A DNA stretch of 7,261 nucleotides from JAEZVV01 sp036652035 (GTDB lineage Bacteria > Pseudomonadota > Gammaproteobacteria > Burkholderiales > Burkholderiaceae_F): positions 1-7,261 of the forward strand of contig JAVVWR010000090.1 of NCBI GenBank assembly GCA_036652035.1, in the 5' to 3' direction. Both the position numbers and the translations under genes were made by a program. The notes beneath the pieces are model-generated. The model saw only the letters and a program-made list of their open reading frames with translations, searched no databases and had not been told where the DNA came from. This document shows, piece after piece, positions 1-5,134 of this stretch (position 1 is the first letter of the stretch; every line of letters begins with the position of its first letter).

Positions 1-1140
1 GGTGGCGTAAGCGCCGATGGCCAGCCAGGCGTCGCTGCCAGCGCCCAGGACCGCCTGGCGACCGCGCACCAGCAGCAGCGCCAATCCCGCGATCACCAGG
101 CTCAGCCCCAGCCAACCGAGCTCACTCAGCCATTGCATGACCCAGTTGTGCGGGTGCGCTGCGCCCAGGCGTTCGAGCGCGGCGTAATGCATGGGGCCGA
201 TCCCCAGCCAGGGCTGAGGCAGCATCGCGTTCCAGGCCGCGAGCCACAGCGGCCAGCGGCCGCTCGCGTGGTCGAGTTCGGCCAGGTGGGTGGCGTCGGT
301 GGCGCTTGGCCAGCCCATCGCCTGCGGCAGCCATTCGAAGCTCGTGAAGTAGATCAACAGGCCGAGAGCGAAGCTGCCGGCCAGGGCAAGGCTCATCCGC
401 CGGATGCGGGCCCAGCCCAGCAAGACCAGCCATACCGGCAGTGCGAGACCGAAAGAAAACAGCACGGCCCGCGTTCCCAGGCCCAGGTTGACGGCCCACA
501 GGCCTGCCATCAAGGCGAAGGCGGCGATCCGCCAGCGTCGGCCGACCGCAGCGCTGACGCTGGCGGCGGCAAGCACCGGGATCAGCAGCGCATAGAGCGC
601 GGAAGCGAAGCGCCGGTTGGCAAAGCCGACGGTGAGCGTTTCAACATCGAGCGGCAGACCGACCGCGATTGCCGCGGCGTAACGAACGGCGATCGCGAAC
701 TCCTGGGTAAAAGCGATCGCGATCACGCCCAGCAAAACGCCGCGAGCGGCCATGGCGGGCGCGATTCTCACCCACGTCGCGAACACCATCGCCAGGCTGA
801 TCAGGCCGAGGAAAAGACCGATCTCCAGCGCCGCCAGGGCCGGGAAGCGGGCGCGCACAGCCGACAGACCCGCGACGGCCAGAACGCCCCACACCGGCCA
901 GGCCAAGCCCGGCACCTGGGAGCGCACTGTCGGCATGGCAGCGATCGCCACGAGAACCAGCGCGGTGACTGCGAGCAGCGCGGTCTGGATCAGGCGCTGC
1001 TCGTCGTGCCAGGTGGCGACAAAGCCAAAGCCGGTCGAAGTGCCGAAAACGAAGTAGACCAGCCACAGGCTCGCGATCGCAGCAAGAAGGCGAGCGGGAG
1101 TGTGGTGCCGGGCGCTGCCGGCACCGAGAGGGGCGGTCAT
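1..1140 (-). CDS. O-antigen ligase/polymerase-type (Wzy_C) membrane protein, partial at left edge
   Basis: Reading the minus strand from ATG at 1140 gives 380 codons without a stop; the frame is still open at base 1, so the C-terminus is missing. The protein is strongly hydrophobic with about nine or ten likely membrane segments (for example residues 17-34, 52-69, 80-95, 105-122, 134-150, 178-197, 205-222, 226-243, 250-266). A long, more polar loop follows (about 267-335), with SGRWPLWLAAW (293-303), PWLGIGPMHYA (310-320) and HPHNWVMQWLSELGWLGL (329-346). An Arg-containing loop followed by H-N-x3-Q-x2-S/A-E-x-G is the hallmark of the Wzy_C superfamily: WaaL ligases, Wzy polymerases and PglL protein O-glycosylation ligases. 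These move undecaprenyl-linked glycans at the periplasmic face; which of the three this is cannot be told here. ATG 1140 is the only start after the in-frame TGA that ends hepT; no clear Shine-Dalgarno is seen. It lies 36 bases downstream of hepT and may be co-transcribed. Confidence 0.8.
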   Translation of the reverse strand, partial: MTAPLGAGSARHHTPARLLAAIASLWLVYFVFGTSTGFGFVATWHDEQRLIQTALLAVTALVLVAIAAMPTVRSQVPGLAWPVWGVLAVAGLSAVRARFPALAALEIGLFLGLISLAMVFATWVRIAPAMAARGVLLGVIAIAFTQEFAIAVRYAAAIAVGLPLDVETLTVGFANRRFASALYALLIPVLAAASVSAAVGRRWRIAAFALMAGLWAVNLGLGTRAVLFSFGLALPVWLVLLGWARIRRMSLALAGSFALGLLIYFTSFEWLPQAMGWPSATDATHLAELDHASGRWPLWLAAWNAMLPQPWLGIGPMHYAALERLGAAHPHNWVMQWLSELGWLGLSLVIAGLALLLVRGRQAVLGAGSDAWLAIGAYAT

Positions 1141-1176
1141 GGGGCGGACTTTGAGGTGCGATCGCTGCGCTTGCGT

Positions 1177-1638
1177 TCAGTTGCCGAGGTGCCTGGGCGG
1201 AGTCGCCAAGGTGCGTTCGGCGGCGAGCAAGAGCGCCGGGACCAGGGCGTACGCGGCGCGGGCGATCTGCCGCCAACCTTCGGCGTCGTATTCATGCGCA
1301 ATCCGGTTGCGTAGCGCGCGCGCCGCAATCAGGTCGGCGGCCTTGCTGACCCAGCCACGCTTCTCGGCGCGGGCGATGCGGTCAAGCAGCGAGCCGGGCT
1401 CTTGCAGTTCCCACTCGTCTATCGAGCGCAGCACCTGCTGAACGTAGACATCGACTAGGCGGGCAAAGCGCGCGGTGAAGGCTTCGATTTCGATCAGGCC
1501 GTCGTCGCTCAGGGCGAGGGCGTCGATCATTTCGGCGTCGATAATCCGGCGGTAGCTCAAGTCCAGGGCTTTGTGTGCCAGCTCTAGTTCCTTGAACCGT
1601 TCTCGCAGGACTTCGGCCAGGGTGTCTCTTTCGGTCAT
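1177..1638 (-). CDS. hepT: HepT-like HEPN RNase toxin (type VII toxin-antitoxin)
   Basis: A 153-residue, mostly helical protein with the HEPN/HepT active-site signature RNRIAHEY at residues 110-117, matching R-x4-H-x-Y (R110, H115, Y117). In characterised MntA-HepT systems the Arg and His form the RNase site and the Tyr is AMPylated by the partner, which silences the toxin. Known HepT proteins cut mRNA or trim tRNA 3' ends; the target here is unknown. The start is ATG 1638, which overlaps the mntA stop as ATGA, so the toxin is probably made by translational coupling after the antitoxin. A TAAGG lies 8 bases upstream of the start, inside mntA. The protein is somewhat longer than many HepT proteins of about 110-145 residues. 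Hand-counted GC in this gene is near 58% in two 60-base rows, against 73-75% in rows of the pnt operon. A non-toxin HEPN substrate-binding partner is the alternative reading. Confidence 0.86.
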   Translation of the reverse strand: MTERDTLAEVLRERFKELELAHKALDLSYRRIIDAEMIDALALSDDGLIEIEAFTARFARLVDVYVQQVLRSIDEWELQEPGSLLDRIARAEKRGWVSKAADLIAARALRNRIAHEYDAEGWRQIARAAYALVPALLLAAERTLATPPRHLGN

Positions 1639-2006
1639 GGGAAGAGCCTTACGGCGTTGGGCTCGACCAGCCTGACAAAGGCCTTGGCGTCGGCGCCCAG
1701 CGTAGGAGTAAATAGCAGATCGATCTTGCGCTCGCCAAGCGCAGCTTCGAGCGCACCGAGCAGGGCGGCGCTGAGTTCGAGCTCTTGCTCGAAGGCGACA
1801 CCGGGCAAGTGGATCAACAGGTCGATGTCGCCGCCTGCGGCGTTGCGGTCGGTGCGCGAACCGTAGAGATACACCTCGGCAGGGCTAGGCAGAACCTCCG
1901 CAAACGCCCGCTTCATGGCCAACTGCTCGCGCGGTGTGAGGCGGATCCGCGTGTTCACTTGGCGCAATTGTTCTTGTGACAACGCCGCGGGTTGGGTAGG
2001 AGTCAT
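1635..2006 (-). CDS. mntA: MntA-like minimal nucleotidyltransferase antitoxin
   Basis: A 123-residue minimal nucleotidyltransferase of the DNA polymerase beta superfamily. The motif YGSRTDRNAAGGDIDLLIH (residues 48-66) holds the GS pair (49-50) and the metal-binding DxD (D60, D62); a third acidic residue follows in KIDLLF (D96). In type VII systems this enzyme transfers AMP from ATP to the HepT tyrosine and so neutralises the RNase. The GS-to-DxD spacing is 9 residues rather than the 10 usually quoted for MntA, fitting the GGDIDL subgroup. ATG 2006 is the first start after an in-frame TAG at 2016-2018, so the N-terminus cannot extend further; no good Shine-Dalgarno is seen. The gene begins 41 bases after the mnmA stop and overlaps hepT by 4 bases. 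Antitoxin-first order is the reverse of the best-studied hepT-mntA pair, as remembered. Confidence 0.86.
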   Translation of the reverse strand: MTPTQPAALSQEQLRQVNTRIRLTPREQLAMKRAFAEVLPSPAEVYLYGSRTDRNAAGGDIDLLIHLPGVAFEQELELSAALLGALEAALGERKIDLLFTPTLGADAKAFVRLVEPNAVRLFP

Positions 2007-2021
2007 GGCGGAAGTCTAGCG

Positions 2022-2044
2022 GGGAGCGTCTGTCGCTGGCTCCC
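2022..2044 (-). other. Hairpin between mnmA and mntA
   Basis: GGGAGC at 2022-2027 and GCTCCC at 2039-2044 can pair as a 6-bp stem with an 11-base loop. A shorter AGCG/CGCT stem at 2025-2028 and 2034-2037 is an alternative. It begins 3 bases past the mnmA stop codon. No T-run follows on the minus strand, so it is not a standard intrinsic terminator. It could still mark an RNA end or a partial break between the housekeeping and toxin-antitoxin parts of the run. Confidence 0.3.
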
Positions 2045-2047
2045 GAT

Positions 2048-3340
2048 TCACGCCGATGTCGTGATTGTCTCGATGATCCCGCCCCCCAAACACACCTCGC
2101 CGTCGTAGAGCACCGCGCTCTGCCCGGGAGTCGCTGCCCATTGTGCTTGGTCGAACTCGAGCGTGAATCGATTCCCTTCGGCCGCGGTGACGGTGCAGAC
2201 CCCGTCGGTCTGGCGGTAGCGGGTCTTGGCGCCCAGGCGCGTGCCCGTCGCTGGCGCTCGGCCGCTCGTCCAGCTCGCGTCCATGACCGTGACGCGGCGG
2301 CTCAACAGCCAGGGGTGGTCGTGGCCTTGCACCACCCACAGAGTGTTGGTCGCCATGTCCTTGCGTGCGACAAACCAGGGTTCGCCGCTGCCGGATTGGC
2401 TTCCGCCCAGGCCGATGCCCTTGCGTTGGCCCAGGGTGTAGAAGGCCAGGCCGATGTGCTCGCCCACCACCTTGCCGTCGGGCGTTTTCATCGGGCCGGG
2501 CTGGGTGGGCAGGTAGCGGTTGAGAAACTCGCGGAAAGGCCGCTCGCCGATGAAGCAGATGCCGGTGCTGTCTTTCTTCTTGGCGTTGGGCAGGCCGATT
2601 TCTTGCGCGATCCGGCGCACCTCGGTCTTTTCCAGTTCGCCCACGGGAAACAGCGTTTTCGACAGCTGCGCCTGGTTGAGCCGGTGCAGGAAGTAGCTCT
2701 GGTCCTTGGCCGGGTCGAGCCCGCGCAGCAGCTGGAACTCGCCGGCTTGTTCTTGGACCCGGCAACCATCGCGCGCCTCGGCGTGCGGTCCCAGCTCATG
2801 CCNNNNNNNNNNNNNNNNNNNNNNNNNNNNNNNNNNNNNNNNNNNNNNNNNNNNNNNNNNNNNNNNNNNNNNNNNNNNNNNNNNNNNNNNNNNNNNNNNN
2901 NNTCCCAGCTCATGCCTTTCGGGCATTGCGGCCGGGTTCGCTGGGGCCCAGCGCACCCGGCAATAGTGACCGGTGGCGATGCGCTCGGCGCCCAGGGCCA
3001 TGGCGTGATCGAGAAAGGCCTTGAACTTGATCTCGGCGTTGCACAGCACATCCGGGTTGGGGGTGCGGCCCGCGCTGTACTCGCGCAGGAAGTCGGCAAA
3101 CACCCGGTCCTTGTATTCGGCGGCGAAGTTGACCGCTTCGATGTCGATGCCGATCACGTCGGCCACCGCGGTGGCGTCGATCAGGTCCTGGCGGGTCGAG
3201 CAGTACTCGCCATCGTCGTCGTCTTCCCAGTTCTTCATGAAAAGACCGATCACTTCATAGCCTTGCTGCTTGAGCAAGTGCGCGCTCACCGCCGAGTCGA
3301 CTCCGCCCGACAGGCCCACCACCACGCGGCCGCGGCTCAT
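2048..3340 (-). CDS. mnmA: tRNA-specific 2-thiouridylase MnmA, interrupted by a scaffold gap and an in-frame insertion
   Basis: MnmA adenylates U34 of tRNA-Lys, -Glu and -Gln with ATP and replaces its C2 oxygen with sulfur relayed from the Tus proteins, making s2U34. The sequence shows the PP-loop SGGVDS (residues 11-16), the first catalytic cysteine in TPNPDVLCN (C100), TGHY (123-126), KDQSYFLHRLNQ, the second catalytic cysteine in DSTGICFIGER, the GEHIGLAFYTLGQRKGIGLGG segment and a C-terminal TPGQSAVLYDGEVCLGGGI. Start ATG 3340 overlaps the nudJ stop as ATGA. A 100-N gap (2803-2902) lies between TGHY and the LLRGLD segment. Both sides of the gap are in the same frame. If the flush 14-base duplicate is collapsed the protein is 392 residues, still about 25 longer than E. 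coli MnmA (about 368). The excess is the insertion described separately. The nudJ-mnmA order matches E. coli. Confidence 0.97.
   Translation of the reverse strand: MSRGRVVVGLSGGVDSAVSAHLLKQQGYEVIGLFMKNWEDDDDGEYCSTRQDLIDATAVADVIGIDIEAVNFAAEYKDRVFADFLREYSAGRTPNPDVLCNAEIKFKAFLDHAMALGAERIATGHYCRVRWAPANPAAMPERHELGXXXXXXXXXXXXXXXXXXXXXXXXXXXXXXXXXXHELGPHAEARDGCRVQEQAGEFQLLRGLDPAKDQSYFLHRLNQAQLSKTLFPVGELEKTEVRRIAQEIGLPNAKKKDSTGICFIGERPFREFLNRYLPTQPGPMKTPDGKVVGEHIGLAFYTLGQRKGIGLGGSQSGSGEPWFVARKDMATNTLWVVQGHDHPWLLSRRVTVMDASWTSGRAPATGTRLGAKTRYRQTDGVCTVTAAEGNRFTLEFDQAQWAATPGQSAVLYDGEVCLGGGIIETITTSA
2757..2963 (-). repeat. Candidate palindromic insertion in mnmA bounded by 9-base direct repeats
   Basis: On the coding strand TTGCCGGGT occurs twice, at 2963-2955 and 2765-2757, encoding CRV in HYCRVR and again in GCRVQ. 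With the scaffold gap collapsed, the two copies are 84 bases (28 codons) apart, so one direct repeat plus 75 bases forms the insertion. The 75 bases carry three inverted repeats: CGCTGGG/CCCAGCG at 2939-2945 and 2947-2953, ATGCC/GGCAT at 2912-2916 and 2922-2926, and CGCC/GGCG at 2774-2777 and 2780-2783. Removing the 28 residues gives TGHYCRVQEQAGEFQLLRG, which has the same spacing between GHY and LLRG as E. coli MnmA as I remember it (11 residues). The arrangement resembles a target-site duplication around a small palindromic element that stayed translatable. Whether the element is repeated in the genome cannot be seen here. Confidence 0.55.
2803..2902. other. 100-N scaffold gap, probably a contig overlap of 14 bases
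   Basis: Exactly 100 N separate two contig ends, the conventional size for a gap of unknown length. TCCCAGCTCATGCC lies immediately before the gap (2789-2802) and immediately after it (2903-2916), flush with the N on both sides. Contig ends that overlap too briefly to be merged produce this pattern. Deleting one copy plus the N removes 114 bases, a multiple of three, and leaves mnmA in frame. The other reading is a real tandem repeat inside the gap, whose length would also have to keep the frame. Confidence 0.95.
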
Positions 3341-3837
3341 GCGGCCGCCGTCACGCTGGCGTGGGTGTGGATCAGGGCGAGCGGGTAGCTCACCCCGGCC
3401 AGATAGTCCTCGACGCATTGCAGCACCAGCGGGCTGCGGTGGCGCGCGCGGCTCTCGCGGATCTCGCCGGCCGTGAGCCACAGCGTGCGAACGATGCCGC
3501 GATCGAGCTCGCGTCCCGCGACAGCCGCACCCAGCTGGCCGGTGAAGGCAAAGCGCAGATAGCTCACCGATTGGCCGGAGCGGCTCGAGCGGCTGCGCGC
3601 GAGGTAGGTGCCGAGCAGGGCGGTGGGGGTAAAGCCGTGGGCGGTTTCTTCCAGCGTCTCGCGCACGCAGGCTTCGATCAGGCTCTCGCCGGGGTCGAGG
3701 TGGCCGGCGGGCTGGTTGAGCATCAGGCCTTCGGCGGTCTCTTCCTCGACCAGCAGAAAGCGGCCGTCGCGTTCGATGACGGCGGCAACGGTGACCGAAG
3801 GTTTCCAGATCGTGGGTTCGGGCAGGGGCGCGGACAT
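3337..3837 (-). CDS. nudJ: Nudix hydrolase NudJ
   Basis: A 166-residue Nudix protein. The Nudix box runs from G45 in GHLDPGESLIEACVRETLEE: G45, E51 and R59-E60...E63-E64 match G-x5-E-x7-RE-U-x-EE, with Ala66 where the usual late Gly stands. The preceding WKPSVTVAAVIERDGRFLLV (11-30) and LNQPAGHL (40-47), and the late RSPLVLQCVEDYLAG, closely follow E. coli NudJ (YmfB). That enzyme dephosphorylates nucleoside di- and triphosphates and hydrolyses thiamine pyrophosphate and its HMP-PP precursor in the cytoplasm. ATG 3837 puts the N-terminus near the family start. A TTG at 3900 would add 21 unconserved residues, so it was not used. No good Shine-Dalgarno precedes ATG 3837. The stop overlaps the mnmA start (ATGA), and nudJ directly upstream of mnmA is also the E. 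coli arrangement. Confidence 0.92.
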   Translation of the reverse strand: MSAPLPEPTIWKPSVTVAAVIERDGRFLLVEEETAEGLMLNQPAGHLDPGESLIEACVRETLEETAHGFTPTALLGTYLARSRSSRSGQSVSYLRFAFTGQLGAAVAGRELDRGIVRTLWLTAGEIRESRARHRSPLVLQCVEDYLAGVSYPLALIHTHASVTAAA

Positions 3838-3911
3838 GGGTTGTGGGCAAGGGGACAAGGGAGGAAGGGAGCGCGTGTTGCCAATGCGCACTGGAGGCAA
3901 GTCTCGCTCGG

Positions 3912-3929
3912 CGCGCCACGGCTGGCGCG
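3912..3929. promoter_or_regulatory. Inverted repeat in the divergent region, possible operator
   Basis: CGCGCCA (3912-3918) and TGGCGCG (3923-3929) are perfect 7-base arms around CGGC. The repeat lies upstream of the AT-rich patch that may hold the pntAA promoter and about 75 bases from the nudJ start. It could bind a regulator or fold in RNA; nothing in the sequence says which, and such repeats also arise by chance in GC-rich DNA. Confidence 0.3.
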
Positions 3930-3966
3930 GGCGGATCGCTTAAGCTTGGGCTGGATTTTACTGAAC

Positions 3967-4003
3967 GCATGCCGCCCGTGGCGGCATGCCCCGCATGGGG
4001 GAG
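3967..4003 (+). promoter_or_regulatory. Stem-loop leader and Shine-Dalgarno of pntAA
   Basis: GCATGCCGCC (3967-3976) and GGCGGCATGC (3980-3989) are perfect 10-base arms with a CGT loop. Right behind it CCCC (3989-3992) can pair with GGGG (3997-4000) around GCAT. The second stem takes in the start of the purine run GGGGGAG (3997-4003), the only Shine-Dalgarno candidate, 4 bases before ATG 4008. If transcribed, the leader could hide the ribosome binding site. As DNA, the 23-base palindrome could be an operator. No T-run follows on either strand, so it is not an intrinsic terminator. Confidence 0.45.
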
Positions 4004-4007
4004 AACA

Positions 4008-5126
4008 ATGAAGATCGGTGTACCGGCCGAGACCTGGCCCGGAGAAACCCGCGTCGCCGCGACGCCTGAGACCGTCAAGAAGCTGCTGGCGGCCAAGCAC
4101 GAGGTGCTGGTCGAGGCCGGTGCCGGCCGGGCGGCGAGCTTTCCCGACGAGGCTTACGCCGCCGCCGGCGCGACCCTCGTCGCTGCCGCCACGGCGCTGG
4201 GCGCCGAGCTGGTGCTCAAGGTCCGCCGCCCGGGCGCGGAGGAACTGGCGCAGATGAAGCCGGGCGCGGCCGTGGTCGGGATGCTCGAGCCCTTCAATGC
4301 CGAGGGCCTGGCGGCGCTCAATGCCGCCGGCCTCACCGCGTTTTCGCTCGAGGCCGCGCCGCGCACCACCCGCGCGCAAAGCATGGACGTGCTGTCGTCG
4401 CAGGCCAATATCGCCGGCTACAAGGCGGTGCTGCTGGCGGCGGCGACCTACCCGCGCATGATGCCGATGATGATGACCGCCGCCGGCACGCTCAAGGCCG
4501 CTCGCGTGGTGGTGCTGGGCGCTGGCGTGGCGGGCCTGCAGGCGATCGCCACCGCCAAGCGCCTGGGCGCGGTGATTGAAGCCTCGGACGTTCGCCCCGC
4601 GGTGAAAGAGCAGATCGAATCGCTCGGCGCCAAGTTCATCGACGTGCCCTACGAGACCGACGAAGAGCGCGACGCCGCCGCCGGCGCGGGCGGTTACGCC
4701 CGCCCCATGCCGGCGTCGTGGATGGCGCGCCAGGCGGCCGAAGTGGCCAAGCGCATCGCGGCGGCCGACATCGTCATCACCACCGCCCTGATCCCTGGCC
4801 GCAAGGCCCCGGTGCTGGTGAGCGAAGCCATGGTCAAGAGCATGAAGCCGGGCTCGGTGATTCTGGACATGGCGGTCGAGCAGGGCGGCAATTGCGCCTG
4901 TTCGGCGCTGGGCCAGACCGTCAACCGGCATGGCGTGCTGATCATCGGCCAGCCCAACCTGCCCGCCACCGTGCCGCACGACTCGTCGGCGCTGTACGCG
5001 CGCAACGTGCTCGATTTTCTCAAGCTCGTGCTCGACCCGGACGGTGCCTTCACGGTCAAGCGCGACGACGACATCGTTGCCGCCTGCCTGATGTGCATGG
5101 GTGGCGAACTGTTGCGCAAGGCCTGA
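4008..5126 (+). CDS. pntAA: NAD(P) transhydrogenase subunit alpha part 1 (domain I, NAD(H)-binding)
   Basis: A 372-residue soluble domain I of proton-translocating transhydrogenase, which binds NAD(H) and passes hydride to NADP+ bound on domain III of PntB at the cytoplasmic face of the membrane. The N-terminus MKIGVPAETWPGETRVAATP is typical of the family. RTTRAQSMDVLSSQ holds the equivalents of the R. rubrum RQD loop (R119, Q124, D127) and S130. The Rossmann motif is VVVLGAGVAGLQA (167-179), with D194 in EASDVR as the ribose-binding acid. GGYARPM (228-234) is the mobile loop tyrosine region. Length fits the separate alpha-1 subunit of three-gene systems rather than the fused E. coli PntA of about 510 residues. 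An in-frame ATG at 3969 would add 13 unconserved residues, so ATG 4008 is preferred. The next gene begins 8 bases after the stop. Confidence 0.98.
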   Translation: MKIGVPAETWPGETRVAATPETVKKLLAAKHEVLVEAGAGRAASFPDEAYAAAGATLVAAATALGAELVLKVRRPGAEELAQMKPGAAVVGMLEPFNAEGLAALNAAGLTAFSLEAAPRTTRAQSMDVLSSQANIAGYKAVLLAAATYPRMMPMMMTAAGTLKAARVVVLGAGVAGLQAIATAKRLGAVIEASDVRPAVKEQIESLGAKFIDVPYETDEERDAAAGAGGYARPMPASWMARQAAEVAKRIAAADIVITTALIPGRKAPVLVSEAMVKSMKPGSVILDMAVEQGGNCACSALGQTVNRHGVLIIGQPNLPATVPHDSSALYARNVLDFLKLVLDPDGAFTVKRDDDIVAACLMCMGGELLRKA

Positions 5127-5134
5127 GCGTGTCG

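Larger units (their letters stand above)
3838..4007. promoter_or_regulatory. Divergent intergenic region between nudJ and pntAA
   Basis: These 170 bases separate the two outward-facing runs and must hold the promoter of pntAA and probably that of nudJ-mnmA. No convincing sigma-70 -35/-10 pair with 16-18 base spacing was found on either strand. The most AT-rich patch is around 3940-3962 (TTAAGCTT and ATTTTACT), the best guess for the pntAA promoter. The region also contains a spaced TTGCC/GGCAA repeat (3878-3882 and 3896-3900) and two strong inverted repeats listed separately. Confidence 0.5.

Noticed and set aside
133..1314. 393-codon plus-strand ORF opposite the O-antigen ligase gene
   Set aside because: It is Arg/Gln/Gly-rich with no domain. 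The minus strand in the same region reads as a convincing membrane protein with Wzy_C motifs, so this is a GC-driven shadow.
2022..2044. Intrinsic terminator after mnmA
   Set aside because: A 6-bp hairpin is present but there is no T-run on the minus strand, so it is listed only as a hairpin.
2141..3388. 415-codon plus-strand ORF across mnmA
   Set aside because: It is antisense to a clear MnmA, has no recognisable motif and spans the N gap.
3838..3900. TTG 3900 as an earlier nudJ start
   Set aside because: It adds 21 Pro/Ser-rich residues not seen in NudJ. ATG 3837 is a standard start close to the family N-terminus.
2912..3989. Kinship between the ATGCC/GGCAT hairpin in the mnmA insertion and the similar arms in the pntAA leader
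   Set aside because: Only five bases per arm are shared and the loops and flanks differ. Chance is enough to explain it without further copies.
3969..4007. Upstream in-frame ATG for pntAA adding 13 residues
   Set aside because: The extra residues have no family counterpart, the ATG lies in the stem-loop, and ATG 4008 gives the canonical MKIGVPAE start with a nearby purine run.
2048..4096. Single 682-residue fusion reading through nudJ territory into mnmA
   Set aside because: The part upstream of ATG 3340 is an out-of-frame translation of nudJ. MnmA starts normally at 3340 and NudJ is encoded in a different frame.
3723..4979. 418-codon minus-strand ORF opposite pntAA
   Set aside because: It is His/Arg/Gly-rich low-complexity translation, overlaps nudJ in another frame, and pntAA is certain on the other strand.
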